Shown in pieces: positions 54,717-64,000 of a DNA stretch of 64,000 nucleotides; the stretch's first letter is position 1; the number at the start of each line of letters is the position of its first letter. The position numbers and the translations under genes were made by a program. Location of the stretch: assembly GCF_001422925.1 (NCBI RefSeq), contig NZ_LMNI01000010.1, forward strand, positions 352,777-416,776, read 5' to 3'. The DNA comes from Microbacterium sp. Leaf288. GTDB taxonomy: Bacteria > Actinomycetota > Actinomycetes > Actinomycetales > Microbacteriaceae. Below the pieces are notes generated by a model that had not been told where the DNA came from, did not search any database, and saw nothing but the letters and a program-made list of their open reading frames with translations.

Positions 54717-54755
54717 GTTTCACCCGCCGTGCGTACCGTGTTTCGCGATGGTTAC
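54717..54755 (-). promoter_or_regulatory. GlnR-type nitrogen box upstream of amt
   Basis: On the minus strand GTAAC-catcgc-GAAAC (54755-54740) matches the actinobacterial GlnR consensus GTnAC-n6-GAAAC exactly. A second GAAAC (54721-54717) lies 23 bases on with a degenerate partner half, as in tandem a-b boxes. It is about 110 bases upstream of the amt ATG. Confidence 0.72.
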
Positions 54756-54764
54756 GTCGACCCC

Positions 54765-54782
54765 TCTGATGTAAACATCAGA
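54765..54782. promoter_or_regulatory. inverted repeat upstream of amt, unknown factor
   Basis: TCTGATGT-AA-ACATCAGA has perfect eight-bp arms. It lies ten bases beyond the GlnR box, and its AT-rich core stands out in this high-GC sequence. It lies in the 54630-54838 gap, closer to the zapE stop than to the amt start. Confidence 0.55.
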
Positions 54783-54838
54783 TTTCGGCGGGGCGAGAGC
54801 CCGCCGCGAAGAGGCCGGCCCCGGCTCGACCGGGCGCA

Positions 54839-55867
54839 TCACGCGAGGGTCGATGCCACCAGCCGCGAGACGGCGCGCAGGTACTTCTTGCGGTATCCCC
54901 CGGCCAGCATCTCCTCGGGGAAGACGAGATCGAGCGACGAGCCTGTCGCGCGGATGGGCAGCTGGGCGTCGTAGACGCGGTCGATGAAGGCGACGAACCG
55001 CAGGGCCGCCGACTGATCCGTGAACGGGGCCACATCGCGCAGCCCCACGAGCGCCAGATCCTCGATGAGCCGGATGTAACGGGACGGGTGCACGTGCGCG
55101 AGGTGGGCGACGAGCGCGTCGAACGTGTCGTCCGACGCGAGGCCCGTCGCCGCAGCATCCGCGATCGCCGCCTCGTACTGCGGCTCCTCGAGCACGACGG
55201 CGTGCCCGTCGACCGCGCGATGGCGGAAGTCCGTGCCGTCGATGCGGATCGTCTGGAAGCTCGACGCCATCGCGTGGATCTCGCGGAGGAAGTCCTGCGC
55301 GGCGAAGCGCCCCTCGCCGAGTGCATTGGGAGGGGTGTTGGATGTCGCGGCCAGCCGCGTCCCCGAGGCCACGAGTTCGGCGAGCAGGCGTGTCATGACC
55401 ATCGTGTCGCCGGGGTCGTCCAGCTCGAACTCGTCGATGCAGAGCAGGTCGGCGCCCCGGAAGAGCTCGACGGTGTTCTGGTAGCCGAGCGCGCCGACGA
55501 GCGCGGTGTACTCGATGAAGGATCCGAAGTACTTCCGGCGGGCGGGCATCGCGTGATACACGGACGCGAGCAGGTGGGTCTTGCCGACTCCGAAGCCGCC
55601 GTCGAGGTAGACGCCGGGCTTGAGCTCCGGGCGCTTCGCGCGCCGGAACAGGCCGCCCTTGACGGGCGCGGCTGCGCCCGAGAAGGCCTGGAGCAGATCC
55701 TTCGCGCCCTGCTGCGAGGGATAGGCGGGGTCGGCGCGGTAGGTGTCGAACGTCGCGTCGGCGAACTGGGGCGGCGGAACGAGTGCGGCGACCATCTCGG
55801 CGCCGGCGAGCTGCGGAGTGCGCTCCGCGAGGTGGACGACGCCGGTGCGGGTGGTGGAGACGGTCAT
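54839..55867 (-). CDS. zapE: cell division ATPase ZapE (AFG1-like)
   Basis: The ATG at 55867 (MTVSTTRTGVVHLAERTPQL) gives 342 residues. The AFG1/ZapE P-loop is GVYLDGGFGVGKTHLLASVY, Walker B LLCIDEFELDDPGDTMVMTR, sensor region RLAATSNTPPNALGEGRF and the late SRYIRLIEDLALVGLRDVAP. ZapE in proteobacteria modulates FtsZ under stress; mitochondrial AFG1 acts in protein quality control. Confidence 0.92.
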   Translation of the reverse strand: MTVSTTRTGVVHLAERTPQLAGAEMVAALVPPPQFADATFDTYRADPAYPSQQGAKDLLQAFSGAAAPVKGGLFRRAKRPELKPGVYLDGGFGVGKTHLLASVYHAMPARRKYFGSFIEYTALVGALGYQNTVELFRGADLLCIDEFELDDPGDTMVMTRLLAELVASGTRLAATSNTPPNALGEGRFAAQDFLREIHAMASSFQTIRIDGTDFRHRAVDGHAVVLEEPQYEAAIADAAATGLASDDTFDALVAHLAHVHPSRYIRLIEDLALVGLRDVAPFTDQSAALRFVAFIDRVYDAQLPIRATGSSLDLVFPEEMLAGGYRKKYLRAVSRLVASTLA

Positions 55868-56028
55868 GCGGATCCTGTGTCGGAGTCTTACGGAGGGGCT
55901 GTGCTGCCCCGCCCGGGAATCTAGGGTCGGAGGCGACGGTTCAACCCTAACCGTCAGCCGTGCGCGCCCGTCCTCGCTTGACGCGGGATGACGGCGGCCC
56001 GGGCCCATGCCCCGATCCAGGAGATGCC

Positions 56029-56934
56029 ATGACCGTCGAGACCGACACGTCGTCCGAGAAGTTCGCCGAGTACTCCGCGCCGGGGCGCCTCGTGACGGGC
56101 GACTGGCTCCAGGAACACCTCGGCGAGGCGGGTCTGGTCGTGGTGGAATCCGACGAGGACGTGCTGCTGTACGAGACCGGGCACATCCCCGGCGCGGTCA
56201 AGGTGGACTGGCACACCGAGCTCAACGACCCTGTCGTGCGCGACTACGTCGACGGCGAGGGGTTCGCGGAACTCCTCAGCCGCAAGGGCATCTCGCGCGA
56301 CGACACCGTCGTCATCTACGGCGACAAGAACAACTGGTGGGCCGCCTACGCGCTGTGGGTGTTCTCGCTGTTCGGGCACCAGGACGTGCGCCTCCTGGAC
56401 GGCGGACGCGACAAGTGGATCGCCGAGGGGCGGCCGATCACGACGGATGCCTCGACCCCCGCGCCGACCGACTACCCGGTCGTCGAGCGCGACGACTCCG
56501 TGCTGCGGGCCTATAAGGACGACGTGCTCGCGCACCTCGGCAACGGCCCGCTCATCGACGTCCGCTCCCCCGAGGAGTACGACGGCTCCCGCACCTCGGC
56601 GCCGGCGTACCCCGAGGAAGGTGCCCTGCGCGGCGGGCATATCCCGTCGGCGCAGAGCGTGCCGTGGGCGCGCGCGGTCGCCGACGACGGCGGCTTCAAG
56701 CCCCGCGCGGAGCTGGACGCGATCTACCGCGGTGAGGTCGGGCTCGAGGACGGCGACGCGATCGTCGCGTACTGCCGCATCGGCGAGCGGTCGAGCCACA
56801 CGTGGTTCGTGCTGAAGCACCTCCTCGGCTTCGAGGACGTCCGCAACTACGACGGCTCGTGGACCGAGTGGGGCAGCGCCGTGCGCGTGCCGATCGTGGC
56901 GGGTGCTGAGCCGGGCGAAGCGCCCGCACGCTGA
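56029..56934 (+). CDS. rhodanese-type sulfurtransferase
   Basis: The ATG at 56029 follows AGGAG and gives 301 residues with two rhodanese domains: N-terminal [20 protein letters not shown] and C-terminal with the active loop [16 protein letters not shown]. The six-residue CRIGER loop fits thiosulfate/3-mercaptopyruvate sulfurtransferases of the actinobacterial CysA/SseA type. It is followed by sufE in 33 bases. Confidence 0.9.
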   Translation: MTVETDTSSEKFAEYSAPGRLVTGDWLQEHLGEAGLVVVESDEDVLLYETGHIPGAVKVDWHTELNDPVVRDYVDGEGFAELLSRKGISRDDTVVIYGDKNNWWAAYALWVFSLFGHQDVRLLDGGRDKWIAEGRPITTDASTPAPTDYPVVERDDSVLRAYKDDVLAHLGNGPLIDVRSPEEYDGSRTSAPAYPEEGALRGGHIPSAQSVPWARAVADDGGFKPRAELDAIYRGEVGLEDGDAIVAYCRIGERSSHTWFVLKHLLGFEDVRNYDGSWTEWGSAVRVPIVAGAEPGEAPAR

Positions 56935-56967
56935 GCGGCAGCATCCACCCGTGGGAAAATGGTGGGG

Positions 56968-57408
56968 ATGACCGACACCGCCCTGCCCGACCGACTCGCC
57001 GAGATCCGTGACGAGTTCCTCGAGCTGCCCGAGCCCGACCGGCTGCAGCTGCTGCTCGAGTACTCCTACGAGCTGCCGCCGGTGCCTGAGGAGTACGAGG
57101 GTCACCCCGAGCTGTACGAGCGGGTGGTCGAGTGCCAGTCGCCGGTCTTCATCGTCGTCGACGTCGATGCCGACGGGACCGTCGCGATGCACGCGACCGC
57201 TCCGCCGGAGGCACCGACGACCCGTGGCTTCGCCAGCATCCTGGCGCAGGGTCTCACCGGCCTCACCGCCGCCGAGGTGCTCGCGGTGCCCGGCGACTTC
57301 CCCCAGACGCTGGGACTGACCCGTGTGGTGTCGCCGCTGCGCATCTCCGGCATGACGGGGATGCTCCTGCGCGCCCAGCGTCAGGTGCGCGCCCGGACGG
57401 CGGTCTGA
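56968..57408 (+). CDS. sufE: SufE-family protein
   Basis: The ATG at 56968 gives 146 residues (MTDTALPDRLAEIRDEFLEL). The family catalytic Cys lies in LYERVVECQSPVFIVVDVDA, followed by GFASILAQGLTGLTAAEVLA. SufE accepts persulfide sulfur from a Cys desulfurase, but no sufS is beside it; pairing with the sulfurtransferase suggests a separate sulfur-transfer relay. Confidence 0.88.
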   Translation: MTDTALPDRLAEIRDEFLELPEPDRLQLLLEYSYELPPVPEEYEGHPELYERVVECQSPVFIVVDVDADGTVAMHATAPPEAPTTRGFASILAQGLTGLTAAEVLAVPGDFPQTLGLTRVVSPLRISGMTGMLLRAQRQVRARTAV

Positions 57409-57423
57409 ACCGATCAGGGCTCG

Positions 57424-58677
57424 TCAGTCCGCGACGATCCCGTGGGCGGCGAGCCAGGTGCCGATGCCGGCGCTCCAGCGCTCCTGGTCGTAGTTCCAGA
57501 GCTTCGTGTGCCGCGCCACCTCGAACACCTGCATCTCGACCAGGTCCGGCCGGGCGGCGACGAGGTCGTGCGACGCGTCCGACGGCACGAATCCGTCGTC
57601 GTCGCTGTGGAGGATGAGGATCGGATGCCGCAGCTCGGCGGCCCGCGCGACGACGTCGAGCTGATCGAGGCGGATGGCCGCGCCGGTGCGGGTCAGCGGC
57701 GACGCCCACTCGGCCTGCAGTGCCTCGATCGCGAGTCGGCTGACCGCGCCGGGGACGCGCTCCGCTTTGGCCTGGTAGTCGAGCACGACCCGCCAGTCGA
57801 CGACCGGCGACTCGAGGATGAGGCCCGCGATGGCGTCGCCGTGCGCAGAATTGAGGGCGAGCTGCAGCGCGATCGCGCCGCCCATCGACCAGCCCATGAC
57901 GACGATCCTGCGCGCACCGCGGCGTCGTGCGAATCCGACCGCCGCGTCGATGTCGCGCCACTCCGTGGCACCCAGCGCATACGTGCCGTTGCGGCTGCGG
58001 GGCGCCTCGCCGTCGTTGCGGTACGACACGACGAGCGATGTGATGCCGAGGCCGTGGAACACCGGCACCGCCCGCAGGCACTCGGCGCGCGTGGTGCCGC
58101 GCCCGTGCACCTGGATGACCCAGGTGTCGCCATCGCCCGCCGGGAACAGCCACGCCGGGCACGGCCCCACCGTCGAGCCGATGAGCTCGGGGGTGAAAGG
58201 CAGGTGCAGCTGCTCGGGGTGGTCGTAATACCAGCCGCTGAACGCAGCCTCGGGAGCGAGGCTCGCGTCGGCGGCGACGTGCGTGAGCAGCTTGCGCTTG
58301 ACGCTCGAGGCGTCCTCCGAGAGCACCGACCCGAGCTTGATGTAGTCGGACGTGCCGCTCGTGAAGAGGCCGTAGCGTCCGGGGAGCTCGGTGTCGGCCG
58401 TGCGCGACAGCGTGATCGTCTGCGCGGCCGTGTCGAGCGCCAGGATGCGTGTGTCGGCCTGTCGGCGCGCCGGCGTCACGACCTTTCGCGCCATCACGAC
58501 GGAGCCCGCCGCGAGCGCTCCGAGCACGGCGGCCAGGGCCACGCTCAGCACCGTGAGCGCGGCCCTCACACCGGCGACGAGGGCGGGCGTCCTGCGCCTG
58601 CGGCGAGGAGCGAGAGCCTTCGGCCCTCCCGGGTAACTGCGTGCGCCGTCCCATGCGGCGCGCCTGGAGGCGACCAT
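57424..58677 (-). CDS. membrane-anchored alpha/beta hydrolase
   Basis: The 417-residue protein has an Arg-rich N-terminus, one membrane helix (VRAALTVLSVALAAVLGALA), a beta-rich linker, then a hydrolase domain with WVIQVHGRGTTRAECLRAVP, nucleophile elbow IVVMGWSMGGAIALQLAL (Ser), and acid loop ILHSDDDGFVPSDASHDLV. It is probably extracytoplasmic. The substrate is unknown; it is unrelated to the 41-52 kb hydrolases. Confidence 0.87.
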   Translation of the reverse strand: MVASRRAAWDGARSYPGGPKALAPRRRRRTPALVAGVRAALTVLSVALAAVLGALAAGSVVMARKVVTPARRQADTRILALDTAAQTITLSRTADTELPGRYGLFTSGTSDYIKLGSVLSEDASSVKRKLLTHVAADASLAPEAAFSGWYYDHPEQLHLPFTPELIGSTVGPCPAWLFPAGDGDTWVIQVHGRGTTRAECLRAVPVFHGLGITSLVVSYRNDGEAPRSRNGTYALGATEWRDIDAAVGFARRRGARRIVVMGWSMGGAIALQLALNSAHGDAIAGLILESPVVDWRVVLDYQAKAERVPGAVSRLAIEALQAEWASPLTRTGAAIRLDQLDVVARAAELRHPILILHSDDDGFVPSDASHDLVAARPDLVEMQVFEVARHTKLWNYDQERWSAGIGTWLAAHGIVAD

Positions 58678-58690
58678 CGAGGCATCACTC

Positions 58691-58703
58691 TAGTCTGTCC
58701 GCG
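58691..58703 (+). promoter_or_regulatory. leaderless promoter of the DUF3000 gene
   Basis: TAGTCT (58691-58696) lies six bases before the GTG at 58703, so transcription probably begins at the start codon. Confidence 0.65.
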
Positions 58704-59293
58704 TGACTGAGCAGCGTCCCCCGGCGGCACCGGGCTCTTTCGAGCAGGCCGCCGAGGCGGTGCGGGCGATCTCCTTCCGTGACGATCTCACGGTCCGCGA
58801 GATCGCCGCGCCGCAGGGTCTCGCTCCGAACGCGTTCGCCATCGCGGGCGACGTCCGTCCTGAACCCGACGCCACCGACTCGCCGTACGGCACGGGCCGG
58901 CTGGTCCTCCTGCACGACCCGGAGGAGCCGGCGCCGTGGAATGGGCCGTGGCGCATCGTGTGCTTCGCCCAGGCTCCGCTCGAGCCCGAGATCGGGATCG
59001 ACCCGTTGCTCGCTGACGTCGCGTGGACCTGGCTCACCGACGCGCTCGAATCACGACGAGCCGGCTTCCATTCGGCCTCCGGCACAGCGACGAAGACGCT
59101 CTCCAAAGGGTTCGGCACACTGGCCGCGGAGGGCGACGGGGCGCAGATAGAACTGCGCGCATCCTGGTCCCCGGAAGGCGCGATCGCCCCGCACGTGGAA
59201 GCATGGGCGGAGTTGGTTTGCATGCTGGCCGGGCTTCCGCCCGGCTCGGAAGGGATCGCGATGCTCGGTTCGCACAGGTCGCCACGTGGCTGA
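58703..59293 (+). CDS. DUF3000 family protein
   Basis: The 196-residue protein has MTEQRPPAAPGSFEQAAEAV, then DATDSPYGTGRLVLLHDPEE and a late AIAPHVEAWAELVCMLAGLP. DUF3000 is an actinobacterial family usually placed before an RNase D-like gene, as here (eight-base overlap). Function is unknown. Confidence 0.85.
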   Translation: MTEQRPPAAPGSFEQAAEAVRAISFRDDLTVREIAAPQGLAPNAFAIAGDVRPEPDATDSPYGTGRLVLLHDPEEPAPWNGPWRIVCFAQAPLEPEIGIDPLLADVAWTWLTDALESRRAGFHSASGTATKTLSKGFGTLAAEGDGAQIELRASWSPEGAIAPHVEAWAELVCMLAGLPPGSEGIAMLGSHRSPRG

Positions 59294-60485
59294 ATACGCC
59301 GTGATCGACGAGGTCGCGCGCGTCGGAGAGGTCGCGCGGCGCCTGGCAGACGGGGAGGGTCCCGTCGCCGTCGACGTCGAGCGCGCGTCGGGGTTCCGCT
59401 ACTCCCAGCGGGCGTACCTCGTGCAGGTGTACCGGCGCGGTGCGGGCGTGTTCCTCTTCGATCCCCCGCCGATCGGCGACTTCCGCGCCCTCGAGGACGC
59501 CATCGGCGGCGAGGAGTGGGTGCTGCACGCGGCGAGCCAGGACCTTCCGTCGCTGCGGGAGATCGGGCTCGAACCGGCTTCCATCTTCGACACCGAGCTC
59601 GCCGCCCGCCTTCTCGGTCATGAGCGCGTCGGCCTCGGCGCCGTCGTCGAGGACACGCTGGGCATCACGCTCGCGAAGGCCCACTCCGCTTCGGACTGGT
59701 CGACGCGTCCGCTGCCCCAGTCCTGGCTCGAGTACGCGGCGCTCGACGTGGAGCACCTCGTCGACGTGCGCGACAAGCTGGTCGCCGAGCTCGCGGAGCA
59801 GGGCAAGACCGAGTTCGCCGCGGAGGAGTTCCGCGCCGTGCTCGAGCGCGAGCCCAAGCCGCCGAGGGAGGAGCCGTGGCGCCGCCTGTCGGGCCTGCAC
59901 ACGGTGCGCGGCCGCAAGGCGCTGGCCGTGGCCCGCGAGCTGTGGACCGCCCGCGAGGAGTACGCGAGGCAGGAGGACGTCGCGCCCGGGCGCCTCGTCC
60001 CCGACCGCGCTCTGGTCGCCGCCGTCCTCGCGGATCCCCCGTCGAAGAGCGCCCTCGCCGCCGTCAAGGACTTCACGGGCCGTGCGAGCCGTTCGCAGCT
60101 GGATCGCTGGTGGGCGGCGATCGAGGCCGGCCGCGCCGTCACACAGCTGCCGCTGGAACGCGCCACCGGCGGCGACACGCTGCCACCGCCGCGGGCATGG
60201 GCCGATCGCAACCCCGAGGCCGATGCGCGTCTCAAGGCGGCACGTCCCGTCGTGGAGCAGCGGGCGGAGGAGCTCCACATGCCGACCGAGAACCTCCTCA
60301 CGCCGGAGCTGTTGCGGCGCGTCGCCTGGACTCCCCCGCAGCCGCTGACGACGGCATCCATCGGCGAAGCCCTGGCCGCGCTGGGCGCGCGACCCTGGCA
60401 GATTGCGCAGACCTCACAGTTGATCGCCGATGCCTTTGTGGATTCCGTGCAAGCCGTGTCGGCGGCGTCGGAAACGGCTTCGTAG
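59286..60485 (+). CDS. RNase D-like 3'-5' exonuclease with HRDC domain
   Basis: The 399-residue protein starts at the GTG at 59286. The exonuclease has the DEDDy set: D-V-E in VAVDVERASGFRYSQRAYLV, Asp in LHAASQDLPSLREIG, and Tyr/Asp in WLEYAALDVEHLVDVRDKL. An HRDC domain follows (LHTVRGRKALAVARELWTAR), plus a C-terminal HRDC-like helical part. RNase D-type enzymes trim tRNA and other RNA 3' ends. Confidence 0.9.
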   Translation: MAEYAVIDEVARVGEVARRLADGEGPVAVDVERASGFRYSQRAYLVQVYRRGAGVFLFDPPPIGDFRALEDAIGGEEWVLHAASQDLPSLREIGLEPASIFDTELAARLLGHERVGLGAVVEDTLGITLAKAHSASDWSTRPLPQSWLEYAALDVEHLVDVRDKLVAELAEQGKTEFAAEEFRAVLEREPKPPREEPWRRLSGLHTVRGRKALAVARELWTAREEYARQEDVAPGRLVPDRALVAAVLADPPSKSALAAVKDFTGRASRSQLDRWWAAIEAGRAVTQLPLERATGGDTLPPPRAWADRNPEADARLKAARPVVEQRAEELHMPTENLLTPELLRRVAWTPPQPLTTASIGEALAALGARPWQIAQTSQLIADAFVDSVQAVSAASETAS

Positions 60486-60557
60486 GTTTCCCCCACCCGA
60501 TTCCGGCCGCTCCACGTGCCCTCCTAGGCTGGCGCCATCCCTACTTTTGGAGGCAGA

Positions 60558-61763
<1,206 letters not shown>

Positions 61764-61769
61764 GCACGA

Positions 61770-63914
61770 ATGAGCAACTACGACGACATCGACTTCTCCC
61801 CCATCCTCGCCATGACGGAGGGCGAGGTGATCACGCACTCGCGGGTGCGCGACATCCGCCTGCGCTCGGGCAAGGTGCTGGCCCTCGTCACCCTCGACAA
61901 CGGACGCGACCACACGCGCCCGAACACGCTCGGACCGGCCACGATGTTCCAGCTCGGCGAGACGCTCGACGCGCTGAAGGCGCGCGCGGCCGCCGGCGAG
62001 ATCCAGGCGGTCGGCATCACCGGAAAGCAGTACATCCTCGCGGCCGGCGCCGACCTCAGCGACATCAGCAAGGTCGGCTCGAAGGACAACGCCCGCATGG
62101 TGGCGCAGCTCGGCCACAAGGTGTTCGGTCAGCTCTCCGAGCTGGGCGTGCCCACGTTCGCCTTCGTCAACGGGCTCGCGCTCGGCGGCGGTCTCGAGAT
62201 CGCGCTCAACAGCACCTACCGGACGGTGGATGCCTCCGCCGCCGCGATCGCGCTTCCCGAGGTGTTCCTCGGCATCATCCCCGGCTGGGGCGGCGCCTAT
62301 CTGCTCCCGAACCTCATCGGCATCGAGAACGCGCTCGAGGTCGTGATCTCGAACCCGCTGAAGCAGAACCGCATGCTGAAGCCGCAGCAGGCGTTCGACT
62401 ACGGCATCGTCGACGCGATCTTCCCCGCCGCGAACTACCTCGAGGACTCGTTGGCGTGGGCCGACGGCGTGCTGGGCGGGAAGATCAAGGTCGACCGCAG
62501 GAACGAGCCGGGCAAGATCGAGCGTCTCACCAAGTGGCCGATCGCCATCAAGATGGCCCGCGGCATGCTCGAGTCGAAGATCGGCACCGTGCCGAAGTCC
62601 CCGTACGTGGCGCTGGACCTCCTCGACAAGGCGCGCAACGGTTCGAAGGCCGAGGGATTCGCACGCGAGGACGAGGCTCTCGCCGAGCTCGTCACGGGCG
62701 ACCAGTTCGCGGCATCCATGTATGCCTTCGATCTGGTGCAGAAGCGCGCCAAGCGTCCGGTCGGCGCCCCCGACAAGGAGCTCGCGAAGAAGGTCACCAA
62801 GGTCGGCATCATCGGCGCCGGCCTGATGGCGAGCCAGTTCGCGCTTCTGTTCGTGCGCAAGCTGCAGGTTCCGGTGCTCATCACCGACCTCGACCAGGCG
62901 CGCGTCGACAAGGGCGTGGCGTACATCCACGAAGAGATCGGCAAGCTCGAGGCGAAGGGCCGCCTCGACGGCGACTCCGCCAACAAGCTGCGTGCCCTGG
63001 TCACCGGCACGACCGACAAGAGCCTCTACGCGGACTGCGACTTCGTCATCGAGGCCGTCTTCGAAGAGGTCGGCGTGAAGCAGCAGGTGTTCGGCGAGAT
63101 CGAGCAGATCATCGCCGAGGACGCGATCCTCGCGACGAACACCTCGTCGCTGTCGGTCGAGGAGATCGGCGCGAAGCTGGCCCACCCGGAGCGTCTCGTC
63201 GGCTTCCACTTCTTCAACCCGGTGGCGGTCATGCCGCTCATCGAGATCGTGAAGACGCCGCACACCTCCGACGCTGCCCTGTCGACGGCGTTCGTCGTCG
63301 CGAAGAACCTGGGCAAGAACGCGGTGCTCACCGCCGACGCTCCGGGCTTCGTCGTCAACCGCCTGCTGGCCAAGGTCATGGGCGAGGCCGCGCGTGCTGT
63401 CTACGAGGGCACGCCGGTCGCCGACGTCGAGAAGGCGTTCGCGCCCCTCGGGCTGCCGATGGGACCGTTCCAGCTCATCGACCTCGTCGGCTGGAAGGTC
63501 GCCGCGCACGTGCAGGACACGATGGTGCACGCCTTCCCCGATCGCTTCTACGCGAACGAGAACTTCCACGCGCTCGCGGAACTGCCCGAGGTCGTCGAGA
63601 AGGACAAGGGCGGCCGCGTGACCGGCTGGACCAAGGCCGCGGAGAAGACGCTCAGGCCCGCGGTGGGCTCGTCGCCGGCTCCCGCCGCCGAGATCCTCCG
63701 CCGCGTGCAGGACGGCCTCGCGCAGGAGATCAAGCTCATGCTCGACGAGGGCGTGGTCCCCGAGGTCGAGGACATCGACCTCTGCCTCATCCTCGGCGCG
63801 GGCTGGCCGTTCATCGACGGCGGGGCGTCGCCCTACCTCGACCGCGAGGGCGCGTCCGACCGTGCGTTCGGCGACACCTTCCACCACCCGGTGATCAAGG
63901 GCATCGCGAGCTGA
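61770..63914 (+). CDS. fatty-acid oxidation multifunctional protein (enoyl-CoA hydratase / 3-hydroxyacyl-CoA dehydrogenase), FadB type
   Basis: The 714-residue protein has an N-terminal crotonase domain (GKQYILAAGADLSDI oxyanion segment, then LALGGGLEIALNSTYRTVDA) and a C-terminal 3-hydroxyacyl-CoA dehydrogenase with NAD loop VGIIGAGLMASQFALLFVR, VEAVFEEVGVKQQVF-like acid region (IEAVFEEVGVKQ), and the catalytic HFFNPV motif (VGFHFFNPVAVMPLIEIV). With the thiolase it forms a beta-oxidation trifunctional unit. Confidence 0.95.
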   Translation: MSNYDDIDFSPILAMTEGEVITHSRVRDIRLRSGKVLALVTLDNGRDHTRPNTLGPATMFQLGETLDALKARAAAGEIQAVGITGKQYILAAGADLSDISKVGSKDNARMVAQLGHKVFGQLSELGVPTFAFVNGLALGGGLEIALNSTYRTVDASAAAIALPEVFLGIIPGWGGAYLLPNLIGIENALEVVISNPLKQNRMLKPQQAFDYGIVDAIFPAANYLEDSLAWADGVLGGKIKVDRRNEPGKIERLTKWPIAIKMARGMLESKIGTVPKSPYVALDLLDKARNGSKAEGFAREDEALAELVTGDQFAASMYAFDLVQKRAKRPVGAPDKELAKKVTKVGIIGAGLMASQFALLFVRKLQVPVLITDLDQARVDKGVAYIHEEIGKLEAKGRLDGDSANKLRALVTGTTDKSLYADCDFVIEAVFEEVGVKQQVFGEIEQIIAEDAILATNTSSLSVEEIGAKLAHPERLVGFHFFNPVAVMPLIEIVKTPHTSDAALSTAFVVAKNLGKNAVLTADAPGFVVNRLLAKVMGEAARAVYEGTPVADVEKAFAPLGLPMGPFQLIDLVGWKVAAHVQDTMVHAFPDRFYANENFHALAELPEVVEKDKGGRVTGWTKAAEKTLRPAVGSSPAPAAEILRRVQDGLAQEIKLMLDEGVVPEVEDIDLCLILGAGWPFIDGGASPYLDREGASDRAFGDTFHHPVIKGIAS

Positions 63915-64000
63915 CGTCCCCCCCCCACTGAAGGTTTAGCACTAGACTTCGCTTTCAGGGCAGCTGCCTTAGCAGAGCCAGGTTTGGCAGTAGGCACTGA
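63915..64000. other. low-GC anomalous tail after a C9 run
   Basis: After the fadB-type stop a run of nine C (63918-63926) is followed by about 75 bases of markedly lower GC. On the minus strand one frame reads V-P-T-A-K-P-G-S-A-K-A-A-A-L-K-A-K-S-S-A with AAA, TCT and GCT codons, unlike any gene in the window. It could be the edge of a foreign element or an assembly or chimeric join. No gene is called. Confidence 0.5.

Noticed and set aside
54717..54737. A complete second GlnR box
   Set aside because: The second GAAAC is clear, but its partner half matches the GTnAC consensus at only two fixed positions and the spacing is seven, so only one full box is claimed.

Overview
The window is a high-GC actinobacterial chromosome segment, most like Microbacteriaceae (Microbacterium or a close relative). 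Support comes from the codon bias, many GTG starts, TAnnnT -10 boxes with leaderless starts, and conserved actinobacterial gene orders: aroE-aroC-aroK-aroB, alaS-ruvX-mltG, rel-secF-secD-yajC-ruvB-ruvA-ruvC-yebC-pdxT-pdxS and thrS-Ap4A phosphorylase. The assignment rests on these features; no database search was possible.

Region by region. 1-3.7 kb (minus): a SWIM/SNF2 helicase cut by the window start, nusB and efp. 3.8-9.2 kb: a complete quinate/shikimate catabolic module (aroQ, a fused dehydroshikimate dehydratase/HPPD-like protein, a TetR regulator, a second shikimate dehydrogenase and an MHS-type transporter) with two matching operators. It sits between the biosynthetic aroB and the aroQ-efp-nusB block. 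9.3-19.4 kb (minus): a tightly overlapping run rpsD, small membrane protein, alaS, ruvX, mltG, aroE, aroC, aroK, aroB, GNAT. 19.5-22.2 kb: a PadR-controlled pair of small membrane proteins, then rarA. 22.3-25.1 kb (plus): a small membrane protein, a DUF349 protein with an acidic repeat, and an AbiEi-like protein. 25-38 kb: rel, secFD-yajC, ruvCAB, yebC, an unidentified protein and pdxST, with a divergent MocR-type regulator and pdxY. 38.2-41 kb: Ap4A phosphorylase and thrS, the latter behind a threonine-rich leaderless leader peptide.

41.1-52.1 kb is the accessory region and the most interesting part. It holds a plant-like fatty-acid alpha-dioxygenase with all key residues, a SnoaL-like protein, a cytochrome P450 whose I-helix lacks the usual oxygen-activating acid/Thr pair, a GMC flavoprotein with a four-Cys motif, three alpha/beta hydrolases (two with a Cys in the nucleophile position) and an unidentified 485-residue protein. 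I read it as a candidate bacterial oxylipin or lipid-peroxide pathway: hydrolases free or transfer acyl groups, the dioxygenase makes 2-hydroperoxy acids, and the P450 and flavoprotein process the hydroperoxide, aldehyde or alcohol. The right border is a cluster of four tRNA genes.

52.2-64 kb returns to core functions: tRNAs (Val, Cys, Gly, Val), a PemK/MazF-like protein, an ammonium transporter with a GlnR-type box, zapE, sulfurtransferase-sufE, a membrane-anchored hydrolase, a DUF3000 protein with an RNase D-like protein, and fadA-fadB type beta-oxidation genes. The last ~75 bases, after a run of nine C, differ in composition from everything else and may be an assembly junction.
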